DNA of 64,000 bases from NCBI RefSeq assembly GCF_000723885.1, contig NZ_CCDG010000039.1, positions 1 through 64,000 on the forward strand, given 5' to 3'. A program made the translations under genes and the position numbers. Positions 35,634 to 43,962 of this stretch are shown in pieces (the stretch's first letter is position 1; the number at the start of each line of letters is the position of its first letter). The notes beneath the pieces were generated by a model that did not search any database, was not told where the DNA came from, and saw only the letters and a program-made list of their open reading frames with translations. The stretch comes from Paenibacillus camerounensis. GTDB taxonomy: Bacteria; Bacillota; Bacilli; Paenibacillales; Paenibacillaceae.

Positions 35634-36617
35634 TTATTTGAAATCTGTTTTGTTGTGTCCTATTGTTACGGTTATGCCGTCAGCATTCGTCTCCGTCACA
35701 GGTGCGTCCGGATCAGCCGGTGCGCTCACCCCGGGATTGGCCGCTTCCTCAGCCTCAGGCTTAGCCTGCTCTTCTCCGGTATCGGGCTTAGCTGTTTCCT
35801 CCGCTTCGAGTTTCGCCTTCTCCTCTGCTTCGAGTCTAGCTTTCTCCTCCGCTTTGAGTTTGGCTTTCTCCTCTGCTTCAAGCTTGGCTTTCTCTTCGGC
35901 AGCTTTTAGCTCCTGTAGTACGTCCGCTGCCTGGGTATACAGCTGTGAAGTTTCATCAGCATAAGTTCCGGCTTGCGAGGCTGCTGTCATCGCCTGCTGG
36001 TAGGCTGCCTGAACATAGGTATCTACCCGTACAGTTGAAGCGAGCTCTCGGACCATCTCCTGAAATTCGACTATGCTCAGATTAGCCTGAGCCAGCAGCT
36101 GCTCGAATACAGAAGTATCCGTGTGCTGCGCCGCCTCCAGCTGTTCAAAAGTAACCGCAAAGGAGTCCAGCCGTAGCCTTATCTCCTCTCTCTGCTGTGC
36201 AAGCTCCTGCTGTGAACGCAGGGAGTAAGCTTCGAGCTGTGCCAGCAGTTCAGCTGCAGATGCGGCAGCTCCGCGTGCCTGTTCAGCAGCCTCCTGCATG
36301 CCGCTCATTTGTCCTTCTGCCGCTTCAGAATCCGCATTTGTATCCGCGATGTCTGCGAACACTCCTTTGGCCGCCTCACGCTTCAGAACAGCCCGGTTCA
36401 TCGCTTCACTGGCCTGATTTGCCAATTGGTCCACCGTTACCGGAAAAACAAAGGCGCTTGTAATACCCGATTCTGCCGCTGCACTGCCGGTTATAAGCGC
36501 ATAGGTCGGTGAAGTGATCTGACCGATGCCATAGACTGAGATCACTACAATTCCCGCAAGCTGCGGAAGGATTAACCGGCGGTTATTTTTCTTGCGCGAA
36601 GTTCGTGAAAGCCTCAC
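35634..36617 (-). CDS. Secreted coiled-coil protein in the tapA position
   Basis: This is 327 residues from the GTG at 36617 with AAAGGAGAGG upstream; the frame extends to 36644. A basic N-terminus and hydrophobic segment end in SPTYALITGS, resembling the YALFTSS cleavage site of the TasA proteins. The middle is Ala/Gln/Glu-rich coiled coil. Residues from about 235 to 275 are five-fold (K/R)xEAEEKA repeats, followed by a Pro/Glu tail and a small C-terminal TVTIGHNK patch. I see no similarity to Bacillus TapA beyond position and signal, so it may be a non-homologous assembly or anchoring factor. It is the first gene of the matrix operon. Confidence 0.7.
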   Translation of the reverse strand: MRLSRTSRKKNNRRLILPQLAGIVVISVYGIGQITSPTYALITGSAAAESGITSAFVFPVTVDQLANQASEAMNRAVLKREAAKGVFADIADTNADSEAAEGQMSGMQEAAEQARGAAASAAELLAQLEAYSLRSQQELAQQREEIRLRLDSFAVTFEQLEAAQHTDTSVFEQLLAQANLSIVEFQEMVRELASTVRVDTYVQAAYQQAMTAASQAGTYADETSQLYTQAADVLQELKAAEEKAKLEAEEKAKLKAEEKARLEAEEKAKLEAEETAKPDTGEEQAKPEAEEAANPGVSAPADPDAPVTETNADGITVTIGHNKTDFK

Positions 36618-36701
36618 AGGAGCCTCTCCTTTGGCAGTCCGCACATAGCATGCAGACTAGTTCGTCTATCAGTCATTTGATCTTTATGAAGAACATATAC
36701 T

Positions 36702-36717
36702 GTTCGTTATAAAGAAC
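36702..36717. promoter_or_regulatory. SinR-type operator 1
   Basis: GTTCGTTATAAAGAAC is a 16-bp palindrome with a single mismatch. The AAAGAAC arm equals the reverse of the SinR half-site GTTCTTT. It lies in the 417-base gap between the matrix operon and sinR, about 85 bases before the matrix operon start. An isolated AAGAAC half-site is at 36689-36694. Confidence 0.75.
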
Positions 36718-36773
36718 CTTGGCATAAGTATATGTCATGTTCCTGCATAATTTAAACCCTCATTTTTAAGCAA

Positions 36774-36789
36774 ATTCGTTATAAAGAAC
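36774..36789. promoter_or_regulatory. SinR-type operator 2
   Basis: ATTCGTTATAAAGAAC repeats operator 1 with one base changed, 72 bases away (near seven helical turns). Two such sites could let SinR tetramers bridge the promoter. Confidence 0.75.
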
Positions 36790-36974
36790 GTTTTTGGCGG
36801 TCATTATCTCCTTTATACGCTGATTCGCTCATGTTTTCGTGCTTTTTAGAGAACAACCTTAGGGATTTCGGATTTTTTTAACGGGTATAGTGAAGCTGCT
36901 TCGGGGAGTGAAAGTGAGGTGAACCATAATGAAAACATTCTGAACGGGATTCATACATTGATTCAGGTAGTGCT

Positions 36975-37003
36975 TTGTCCGTTGTAGGGTTATTTGCTAT
37001 ACT
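36975..37003 (+). promoter_or_regulatory. Sigma-A promoter of sinR
   Basis: TTGTCC at 36975-36980 and TATACT at 36998-37003 have a 17-base spacer, 32 bases before the GTG start. Confidence 0.7.
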
Positions 37004-37034
37004 GTTAACAAAAAGTGCGGAGGGGCGTTTAACT

Positions 37035-37376
37035 GTGCCGGAACATTTAGGAAATCGCATTCATCAGCTCCGCCTGGAGAAGGGCCTGTCATTATCCGAA
37101 CTGGCGGATAAGGCGGACGTAGCGAAATCATACCTTAGCAATGTAGAACGAAATATTCAGTCCAATCCCTCTATTCAATTCATTGAGAAAATGGCCGATG
37201 CGCTACAGGTATCTATTCATATCCTGCTGTACGGGGAGCCGCTGGAAGCGCAGGAGCATTCACTCGACGGTGAATGGTTGCGCCTGGCACAGGAAGCTAT
37301 GGCTTCCGGGATAAGCAAGCGGGAATTCAAAGAGTTCCTCGACTATCAGAAATGGCGGCTGGAGCAGAAAGATTAG
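37035..37376 (+). CDS. sinR: SinR-type biofilm master repressor
   Basis: This is 113 residues from the GTG at 37035 with CGGAGGGG upstream; the frame extends to 36975, overlapping the promoter. The N-terminal HTH (IHQLRLEKGLSLSELADKADVAKSYLSNVERN, then NPSIQFIEKMADALQVSIHILL) is close to B. subtilis SinR. The C-terminal SinI/oligomer domain LDGEWLRLAQEAMASGISKREFKEFLDYQKWRLEQ is also conserved. It should repress the divergent matrix operon at the palindromes in the gap. Confidence 0.95.
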   Translation: MPEHLGNRIHQLRLEKGLSLSELADKADVAKSYLSNVERNIQSNPSIQFIEKMADALQVSIHILLYGEPLEAQEHSLDGEWLRLAQEAMASGISKREFKEFLDYQKWRLEQKD

Positions 37377-37524
37377 GCTGATATTATCCCCGGCATTCAC
37401 AGCAACCCCACTATATTCTTTCTGACATGCCAAAATAACCCCACCAGGTGGGGCCTTAACATGGATGCTGACGCAGTTACTTTGCGGGGACCCCGGAAAC
37501 ATATACATTCTGATTCTTCAAAAA

Positions 37525-37553
37525 AAGGGCGCAGCCGCTTTCGCTGTGCCCTT
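37525..37553 (-). terminator. Terminator after the sinI-like gene
   Basis: The stem AAGGGC-CAGC with GCTG-GCCCTT is followed by TTTTTTGAAG on the minus strand, 33 bases past the sinI stop. Confidence 0.75.
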
Positions 37554-37585
37554 CTCTGTATGTAACATCCGGATGACCCTCTGTA

Positions 37586-37738
37586 TTACATCGCCTGCAA
37601 AGCCCTTTCACTCAAAAACCGGCGGATCTCCTCCGCCTTGAGGCCGGCCTGTCTGGCCGCCATCATTAAATACACCCATTCCAGATCCAGATCACCCGTC
37701 TGTAATTCTCTGTCATTGCCCTGGTTGGACTTATCCAA
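37586..37738 (-). CDS. sinI: SinI-like anti-repressor (50 residues)
   Basis: A TTG start with AGGAGGAG five bases upstream opens a 50-codon frame. The core LDLEWVYLMMAARQAGLKAEEIRRFL lines up with SinI of B. subtilis (LDQEWVELMVEAKEANISPEEIRKYL), the two helices that pair with SinR. It should bind SinR and relieve repression of the matrix operon. In B. subtilis sinI precedes sinR in one operon. Here it is convergent to sinR, on its own transcript ending at 37525. A Spo0A box was not found in its upstream gap. Confidence 0.85.
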   Translation of the reverse strand: MDKSNQGNDRELQTGDLDLEWVYLMMAARQAGLKAEEIRRFLSERALQAM

Positions 37739-38324
37739 GAAATCTCCTCCTAAGATTATACGTCCCCAGGCAGTCCGGCCATCATAGTATTTCTACATTA
37801 GATCCGAGACTTTGTGCCCCTGTCTTTCGTCCAGGTTTACCCTTTACTGGACCCTTTACAAGAAAGGATCTGGCTAATACCAGCTTATAGATGTATGAAA
37901 CCGCTATCTGCAATAACATTATATAGCATCCATCTAACAAAGTGTGTCGATTATTGGAAATATTTTAAGGGAATATCTTCGGAATTAACGATTCATTTTG
38001 TAGTATTTTGATTAAACTATATGAAAACTGTGCGCTATGCCCTGAATCTTTTGAAGCTTCCGGACCCTTCTCCCAGAAAAGAAATATAGACTTCTTTCAC
38101 CCCGTTCCCCTCACTCCAAGCAGTTGTTTGCATTTATAGTGGTTCTGGATGAATTCCCGCCTGAATCATACCGTTTTGCGAACGGTACAGCACAAAGTAT
38201 GAATTGATTAGCACGCTCTAAAGTAGCACAATAGAGGTGCAATGTAACCGCAAACATATCAGCCCCACCAGCCGCTGGTGTTTTTCTGGCGCATGTGGGG
38301 TTCATCCGTTAGGAGGATGTATTC
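37739..38324. other. Gap between the sinI-like gene and odhA
   Basis: No convincing gene is present. The left part must hold the sinI promoter on the minus strand. TGAAACCGCTATCT at 37896 is one mismatch from a catabolite-repression cre site. TTGATT at 38204-38209 and CACAAT at 38227-38232, spaced by 17, may be the odhA promoter. A 66-residue open frame at 37814-38011 has no ribosome site and is not called. Confidence 0.4.
38263..38300 (+). promoter_or_regulatory. Possible attenuator in the odhA leader
   Basis: CACCA-GCCGC-TGGTG followed by TTTTT looks like a small terminator. The bases CCCCAC at 38263-38268 can alternatively pair with GTGGGG at 38295-38300. The two folds exclude one another, and the odhA ribosome site follows directly. 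Confidence 0.35.
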
Positions 38325-41192
38325 ATGGCAGCCAAAGGACCCTATAATGAATCCGTTTGGAGCAGTTATCACGGACCGAATCTGGGCTATATTCAAGACA
38401 AGTACGAACAGTTTATCAAGGATCCTTCTTCAGTAGAACCTAATTACCGCGATCTTTTTACTACTAACGGGCCTCCGCCGATGACACCGTTACCCGAGCA
38501 GGCTCCGCCGCCCGCAGTAACCGGAGATGCCGAATGGCTGAAAAAGGCTGTAAGAGCCTCCAAACTGATCGCTAATATTCGTATACATGGCCATCGCGCC
38601 GCCAATATCGACCCGCTTGACCGCGGAGAGAACCCGATGGCCCAGTGGCTGGACTTCCGGACTTATGACCTCACCCGTGAAGATCTCACAGCTATGCCCG
38701 CCTCACTCATCTGGGAGAATGCGCCCGCCGACGTCAAAACTGCCTGGGATGCGGTGCAGCGGATGCTGCAGGCTTATACTCAGACCATCGCTTACGAATT
38801 CGGTCATGTGCATGATGAGAAGGAGCTGCGCTGGCTGAACAGCCAGGCTGAGTCACTGAGCTCTCCTGCTCCGCTGAATAACGAAGAGCGCAAGGAGCTG
38901 CTGAACCGGCTGATTCAGGTGGAGCAGTTCGAGACCTTCCTGCACAAAACCTTTGTCGGCCAGAAGCGTTTTAGCCTTGAAGGCAACGATGCGCTGGTGC
39001 CGATGCTGGATGAGATTGTACGTGCTGCCGCACACGACGGTGCCGAGCATATTCTCATGGGGATGGCCCACCGCGGACGGCTTAATGTACTGGCTCACAT
39101 TCTGGGCAAGCCTTATGATATTATTTTCTCAGAGTTCCATCATTCTCCTAATAAAGAGCTGTTCCCTTCCGAAGGCTCCATGGGGATCAATTACGGCTGG
39201 ACCGGGGATGTCAAATACCATCTTGGCGCAGACCGGGCCGTACGGCACGGGGAAACGGTACGCACCCGGATTACGCTGGCCAACAACCCGAGCCATCTGG
39301 AATTCGTTAACCCGGTAGTTGAGGGCTTTACCCGCGCAGCTCAGGAGGACCGGAGCACTCCGGGATTGCCTAAGCTGGATACCAGCAAGGCTATAGCCGT
39401 GCTGATGCACGGTGATGCCGCATTTCCCGGTGAGGGCATTGTCGCGGAAACCCTTAATATCGGCAAACTGAAGGGTTATCAGAACGGCGGTACAGTGCAT
39501 ATTATCGTCAATAACCGCATCGGCTTCACTACAGAGAGTGAGGATTCACGCTCCACCCATTATGCCAGTGACCTGGCCAAGGGCTATGAAATCCCGATTG
39601 TGCACGTTAATGCCGATGATCCGGAAGCCTGCATCTCAGCCGTCCGTCTGGCCAGCAGCTACCGCAATCAGTTCAAGAAGGATTTTGTAATTGATCTGAT
39701 CGGCTACCGCCGCCACGGACATAATGAAATGGATGATCCCGAGACAACCCAGCCGGTTGTCTATGGTAAAGTCCGCAATCATCCGACGGTCTACAGGCTG
39801 TATGCCGAACGGCTGCGGGATGAACGAATTCTTACAGCGGAAGATGTAAAACGGATGAGCGCAGACTCCGAAGGCGTGCTGCAGGCTGCCTTTGAAGCCA
39901 TGAAGGCCGGCAAGCATAAGAATGGCGACTCCAAAACATCGGTGGTGCTTGAGGCAGAATCCAAAGCTCCGCGCTCTACAGCCGTTCCGCTCGGCACCCT
40001 GCAGGAGATCAACAGCGAGCTGCTGACTGCACCAGCAGGCTTCAAGGTATATCCGAAGCTGGAGCGGATTCTCCAGCGCCGCAAGGATGCGCTGAAGGAC
40101 GGGGAACGGGTCGACTGGGCTCTGGCCGAGACGCTGGCCTTCGGGACGATTCTGAAGGACGGTACTCCGATCCGCCTCAGCGGACAGGATTCGCAGCGCG
40201 GCACCTTTGCCCACCGCCATCTGGTGCTGCATGACAGCGAGACCGGGGCTCTTCATTCACCGCTGCATCAGCTCAGCTCCTCCCGCGCTTCCTTCGGGGT
40301 GTACAACAGCCCGCTATCAGAAGCCTCGGTGCTTGGATATGAGTACGGCTATAATGTTTTTGCGCCTGATACCTTTGTAATCTGGGAAGCCCAGTACGGC
40401 GATTTCGCCAATGCCGCCCAGGTCATCATTGACCAGTTCATCTCCGCCGGGCGGGCCAAATGGACACAGCGCAGCAATCTCGCGATCCTGCTGCCGCACG
40501 GCTACGAAGGCCAGGGGCCGGAGCATTCCAGCGCCCGGCTGGAGCGGTACCTGCAGCTCTCTGCTGAAGAGAACTGGACGGTAGCGAACCTGACCAGCGC
40601 CGCGCAGTATTTCCATCTGCTGCGCCGCCAGGCCGCCCTGTGCGGGCAGCCGGACGCCCGTCCGCTGGTCATCATGGCTCCGAAGAGCCTGATCCGCAAC
40701 ACGCGCAGCACATCCCCGGGAACGGAGCTTGCCTCCGGCAGCTTCCAGGCTGTGCTTCCTGAGCCGCTGCTGGGCAGCAAGCCGGCTGAGGTTACGCGTC
40801 TGGTTATCTGCAGCGGCAAGGTGGCAATCGACCTGCAGACCGAGCTCGAAGCAGCAGGCGGCCGTGACTGGTCCTGGCTGCATATTCTCCGGCTGGAGCA
40901 GCTTTATCCGTTCCCGCAGGCCGAACTGGCGGCACATCTGAACAGCCTGAGCGCTCTGCAGGAGATTGTATGGGTACAAGAGGAGCCCAAAAACATGGGC
41001 GGCTGGAGCTATGCCGAATCCCGGCTGCGGGATATCTCTCCGCAGCAGGTAAGCGTACGTTATATCGGCCGTCCGGAACGGTCCAGCACGGCAAGCGGAT
41101 ATGCGGATGTCCATACCTTCGAGCAGCGCCGCATAGTTACAGAAGCCCTGAAATTGAACTCGCAAGTACAAGCGCCTGTACCGTCCTCCTGA
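38325..41192 (+). CDS. odhA: 2-oxoglutarate dehydrogenase E1 component
   Basis: This 955-residue thiamine-diphosphate enzyme decarboxylates 2-oxoglutarate in the TCA cycle and passes the succinyl group to E2. The sequence shows the N-terminal E2-binding segment (SYHGPNLGYIQDKYEQFIKDPSSVEPNYRDLF), ILMGMAHRGRLNVLAH, MHGDAAFPGEGIVAETL with the ThDP motif, IDLIGYRRHGHNEMDDP, and SGQDSQRGTFAHRHLVLHD in the second half. The length matches OdhA of Bacillus (about 940). The ATG has TAGGAGG upstream. The odhB gene follows by 55 bases. It needs ThDP, linking it to the thiamine-precursor transporter in this window. Confidence 0.97.
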   Translation: MAAKGPYNESVWSSYHGPNLGYIQDKYEQFIKDPSSVEPNYRDLFTTNGPPPMTPLPEQAPPPAVTGDAEWLKKAVRASKLIANIRIHGHRAANIDPLDRGENPMAQWLDFRTYDLTREDLTAMPASLIWENAPADVKTAWDAVQRMLQAYTQTIAYEFGHVHDEKELRWLNSQAESLSSPAPLNNEERKELLNRLIQVEQFETFLHKTFVGQKRFSLEGNDALVPMLDEIVRAAAHDGAEHILMGMAHRGRLNVLAHILGKPYDIIFSEFHHSPNKELFPSEGSMGINYGWTGDVKYHLGADRAVRHGETVRTRITLANNPSHLEFVNPVVEGFTRAAQEDRSTPGLPKLDTSKAIAVLMHGDAAFPGEGIVAETLNIGKLKGYQNGGTVHIIVNNRIGFTTESEDSRSTHYASDLAKGYEIPIVHVNADDPEACISAVRLASSYRNQFKKDFVIDLIGYRRHGHNEMDDPETTQPVVYGKVRNHPTVYRLYAERLRDERILTAEDVKRMSADSEGVLQAAFEAMKAGKHKNGDSKTSVVLEAESKAPRSTAVPLGTLQEINSELLTAPAGFKVYPKLERILQRRKDALKDGERVDWALAETLAFGTILKDGTPIRLSGQDSQRGTFAHRHLVLHDSETGALHSPLHQLSSSRASFGVYNSPLSEASVLGYEYGYNVFAPDTFVIWEAQYGDFANAAQVIIDQFISAGRAKWTQRSNLAILLPHGYEGQGPEHSSARLERYLQLSAEENWTVANLTSAAQYFHLLRRQAALCGQPDARPLVIMAPKSLIRNTRSTSPGTELASGSFQAVLPEPLLGSKPAEVTRLVICSGKVAIDLQTELEAAGGRDWSWLHILRLEQLYPFPQAELAAHLNSLSALQEIVWVQEEPKNMGGWSYAESRLRDISPQQVSVRYIGRPERSSTASGYADVHTFEQRRIVTEALKLNSQVQAPVPSS

Positions 41193-41247
41193 CCGGAGGA
41201 CGGTGTCATCATAACGTAAACTATGAAGTTTAGGGAGGTAACGGCCT

Positions 41248-42543
41248 GTGTCCGAAATTAAAGTACCCGATCTGGGCGAGTCCATTTCCGAAGGAACGAT
41301 CTACAAGTGGCTGGTAAAAGAAGGGGACACTGTCGGCCAGGGGGATGTGCTGGCTGAGCTTGAGACCGACAAGGTGAACCTGGAGATCAGCGCCGAGGAG
41401 GATGGCGTAATCTCCGCCATCCTCCGCCAGGCGGGCGAGAATGTCGCCGTCGGCGAAGCGATCGGCGTGATCGGCAGTGCCGGCGCGGCTGCCGATAGCA
41501 GCGCTGGCGGCAGCGCACAAGGGGGCAGCAGTGCAGCGCCTGCTGCTTCTCCGGCAGCGGAGGCACCCGCTGCCGCTGCACCGGCTCCGGCCGCTCCCGA
41601 AGGCGCGGCCGGCAGCACTGCGGCCCTGGCTACGCCGGGGGCGCGCAAGCTTGCGCGGGAGCGGGGCATCGACCTCGGCGAGGTCACTGCCCGCGACCCC
41701 ATCGGCCGGATTGCCCAGGCCGATGTGAACGGCCATGGCGCAGACGGCCAGGCGGCCGATGCGCCAGCGGCACCGGCGCCGCAGACCGCGCCGGCTGCAG
41801 CGAACAAGCCCGCTGCGGCTAATGCAGCGCCGCAGGACGGCAAAGCCGTAGAGCGCAAGCGCATGTCGCGCCGGCGGCTGACCATTGCCAGCCGCCTGGT
41901 CGAGGCGCAGCAGACGGCGGCGATGCTGACCACCTTCAACGAGGTGGACATGTCGGCAATTCTGGACATCCGCAAGCGGCGGAAGGATGCCTTCAAAGAG
42001 AAGCATGATGTCGGACTCGGCTTCATGTCCTTCTTCACCAAGGCCGTGATCGGCGCACTCAAGACCTATCCTCTGCTGAATGCAGAGATTGACGGCGAAG
42101 AGCTGCTGATCAAGAAGTACTATGACATCGGCATCGCCGTTTCCGCCAAGGAAGGCCTGGTCGTCCCTGTCGTCCGCGATGCGGACCGGCTCAGCTTCCC
42201 GGAAATTGAGCGCCAGATTCTCGGGCTGGCCTCCAAGGCCCGCGCCAACACGCTCAGCCTGCAGGAGCTGCAGGGCGGCACCTTTACAATTACCAACGGC
42301 GGCGTGTTCGGCTCCCTGCTCTCCACGCCGATCCTGAACACTCCGCAGGTCGGCATTCTCGGCATGCATAAGATCCAGCTGCGTCCGATCGCGCTGGACG
42401 AAGAAACCACCGTCAACCGGCCGATGATGTACATCGCCCTGTCCTACGATCACCGGATCGTAGACGGCTCGGAGGCAGTAAGCTTTCTCGTCAAGGTTAA
42501 GGAGCTGCTGGAAGATCCCGAGGCGCTGCTGCTGGAGGGTTAA
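41248..42543 (+). CDS. odhB: Dihydrolipoyllysine succinyltransferase (2-oxoglutarate dehydrogenase E2)
   Basis: The 431-residue E2 has one lipoyl domain with lipoylated Lys in [11 protein letters not shown], a long Ala/Pro linker, a peripheral-subunit domain ([21 protein letters not shown]) and a catalytic domain with [16 protein letters not shown] and the active-site [14 protein letters not shown]. It forms the core of the complex; E3 is not in the window. The start is GTG with AGGGAGG upstream. The linker region is strikingly Ala-rich and GC-rich relative to its surroundings. A strong terminator follows. Confidence 0.97.
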   Translation: MSEIKVPDLGESISEGTIYKWLVKEGDTVGQGDVLAELETDKVNLEISAEEDGVISAILRQAGENVAVGEAIGVIGSAGAAADSSAGGSAQGGSSAAPAASPAAEAPAAAAPAPAAPEGAAGSTAALATPGARKLARERGIDLGEVTARDPIGRIAQADVNGHGADGQAADAPAAPAPQTAPAAANKPAAANAAPQDGKAVERKRMSRRRLTIASRLVEAQQTAAMLTTFNEVDMSAILDIRKRRKDAFKEKHDVGLGFMSFFTKAVIGALKTYPLLNAEIDGEELLIKKYYDIGIAVSAKEGLVVPVVRDADRLSFPEIERQILGLASKARANTLSLQELQGGTFTITNGGVFGSLLSTPILNTPQVGILGMHKIQLRPIALDEETTVNRPMMYIALSYDHRIVDGSEAVSFLVKVKELLEDPEALLLEG

Positions 42544-42679
42544 GCCTTCCCAGCCGCAACCGAGGTTTCAAGGCGGGATGCCGGAATACGGTCGTCTTCT
42601 AATCAATGGCTGTCCAACGGTGTTTGTTGATTATAACTACACGTCCTCAGAACAGACGGGCTATACACAATACGATAGA

Positions 42680-42712
42680 GGGAGGCAGGAACATCCAATG
42701 TTCCTGCCTCCC
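42680..42712 (+). terminator. Terminator of odhAB
   Basis: A perfect 15-bp stem (GGGAGGCAGGAACAT with ATGTTCCTGCCTCCC) and three-base loop, followed by TTTCT. Apart from this, another terminator at 42903 and a TTTAGTGGG/ATTTT/CCCCTTTA hairpin-like segment near 42748-42772 that resembles the modules in the 392-bp array, the 440-base gap 42544-42984 holds nothing recognisable. Confidence 0.85.
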
Positions 42713-42902
42713 TTTCTACTCATCGTCACTTTCCCGCCATCAGCCACTTTAGTGGGATTTTCCCCTTTACTCCGCCCCATCTCACCCGCCAGCAGCCAAT
42801 CCCGGTGAGCCTCCTCCAGCCTTCCCGTTCATCAACCGCAACCGCTCCGCCTCGTGTGCCTCCTATATCCTTTACCGTACAGACTCACGGCGCCGCATCA
42901 AA

Positions 42903-42934
42903 TAACCCGGACCGCTGCAGGCGGAACCGGGTTA
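42903..42934 (-). terminator. Terminator after the anti-sigma gene
   Basis: TAACCCGG and CCGGGTTA with an inner CCGC/GCGG form a hairpin followed by TTTGATG on the minus strand. Confidence 0.6.
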
Positions 42935-42984
42935 CCCTTACCATCCTTTTCTTTTCACAACTCTGCAAGCCGCTCAACTTTGCT

Positions 42985-43962
42985 TTACAACCCGCCCTTA
43001 ATGAGCTCCCCGGCCAGCTTCAGAAGCTGTTCCTTGTTCATTACCCGGTCGCCCCAGGAATTCAGCTGGATATAGGCATCCTTCGGCTCATTGTACCATG
43101 TCAGGTAAAAAAATGAATTCGGCCCGTAATCAATATAATTATAGATGACCTCCCTGCCGTCTACTTTGAGTTTCTCCGCTTTATCTGCAGGCTTCTGAGG
43201 AACCATCATATTGCCGCCGTTTATCATAAAGGCCCAAAGATTAATGAAAGCTCCCCCTTTCATATATTGTGCATTCAGCGATCCGGTTTCAGTCCAAGGC
43301 ATCACCTTCATAAATAAATTACGCGTCTTATCCTTTTTGGCTTCCCCGATCAATTCGCTCAATGCCTGCTGATAGACCGGGTCGTTATCTATTACGTCCT
43401 TAGTTGGATATAGAGGCTGTATTTCACCGTATTTAAAACCATACCCTCCCGCTGTCTCCGGCAGAATGAACGGTGAGCTCTTAGCCTTCATCTGATCAAG
43501 GAATGCAGAATATTCGGTGATCCGCTGCTGCTTATGTGTAAACTGCAGCATGCTTCCTCCAGTATTAATTGGCTCTCCTCTAACAAAATACACAATCTGC
43601 TCTCCCGGTTCGGCAATATTCATCAGCTTCGGTGCATAGTCATGGTAAGGGGATGCCCCCTGCAACCGTTCTCCTTCTGTTTTTAGAATATGCTGTATCT
43701 TAACCTCTCCCGCCTTGTTGCGGATCTGAATATATTCCGAGGCTGCATAAGTTGTTGCTGTAATTAGCAGCGCCACTGCCAGCATCCCTGAGGTTGCAGC
43801 TGTTTTGCCGGCAAATCGGATTCCGCCCCGTCTCCGGCCCGGTCCGGTCTCCCTTACGCGCGCCATCACCCGGTCCGTGACGTTAATAGCCTGCAGCTGC
43901 TCCTCAGAAACTGCAGCTCCCTTTATATCTTGGTGCCCGCTATGGAATCCGGTTCGATCCAT
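42985..43962 (-). CDS. Membrane anti-sigma factor-like protein
   Basis: The 325-residue protein has a cytosolic N-terminus of about 55 residues, one helix (TSGMLAVALLITATTYAA) and a large extracytoplasmic domain. It lies directly downstream of, and overlaps by 40 bases, an ECF sigma factor gene. This arrangement and topology are those of anti-sigma factors. The outer domain has PYHDYAPKLMNIAEPGEQIVYFVRG and IYNYIDYGPNSFFYLTWYN, similar in style to DUF4367-like sensor regions. No zinc-binding HxxxCxxC motif is seen. The signal is unknown. Confidence 0.65.
   Translation of the reverse strand: MDRTGFHSGHQDIKGAAVSEEQLQAINVTDRVMARVRETGPGRRRGGIRFAGKTAATSGMLAVALLITATTYAASEYIQIRNKAGEVKIQHILKTEGERLQGASPYHDYAPKLMNIAEPGEQIVYFVRGEPINTGGSMLQFTHKQQRITEYSAFLDQMKAKSSPFILPETAGGYGFKYGEIQPLYPTKDVIDNDPVYQQALSELIGEAKKDKTRNLFMKVMPWTETGSLNAQYMKGGAFINLWAFMINGGNMMVPQKPADKAEKLKVDGREVIYNYIDYGPNSFFYLTWYNEPKDAYIQLNSWGDRVMNKEQLLKLAGELIKGGL

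Noticed and set aside
37439..37455. Small palindrome CCCCACCAGGTGGGG after sinR
   Set aside because: Could be a weak terminator but lacks a T-run and has almost no loop; not called.
37814..38011. 65-residue open frame between sinI and odhA
   Set aside because: No ribosome site and no recognisable features.
41230..42453. 407-residue minus-strand frame opposite odhB
   Set aside because: Antisense shadow of a complete E2 gene; no ribosome site and biased His/Arg/Gly composition.
42578..43116. Short plus-strand frames after odhAB
   Set aside because: They span a terminator and a C-rich low-complexity stretch; no ribosome sites.
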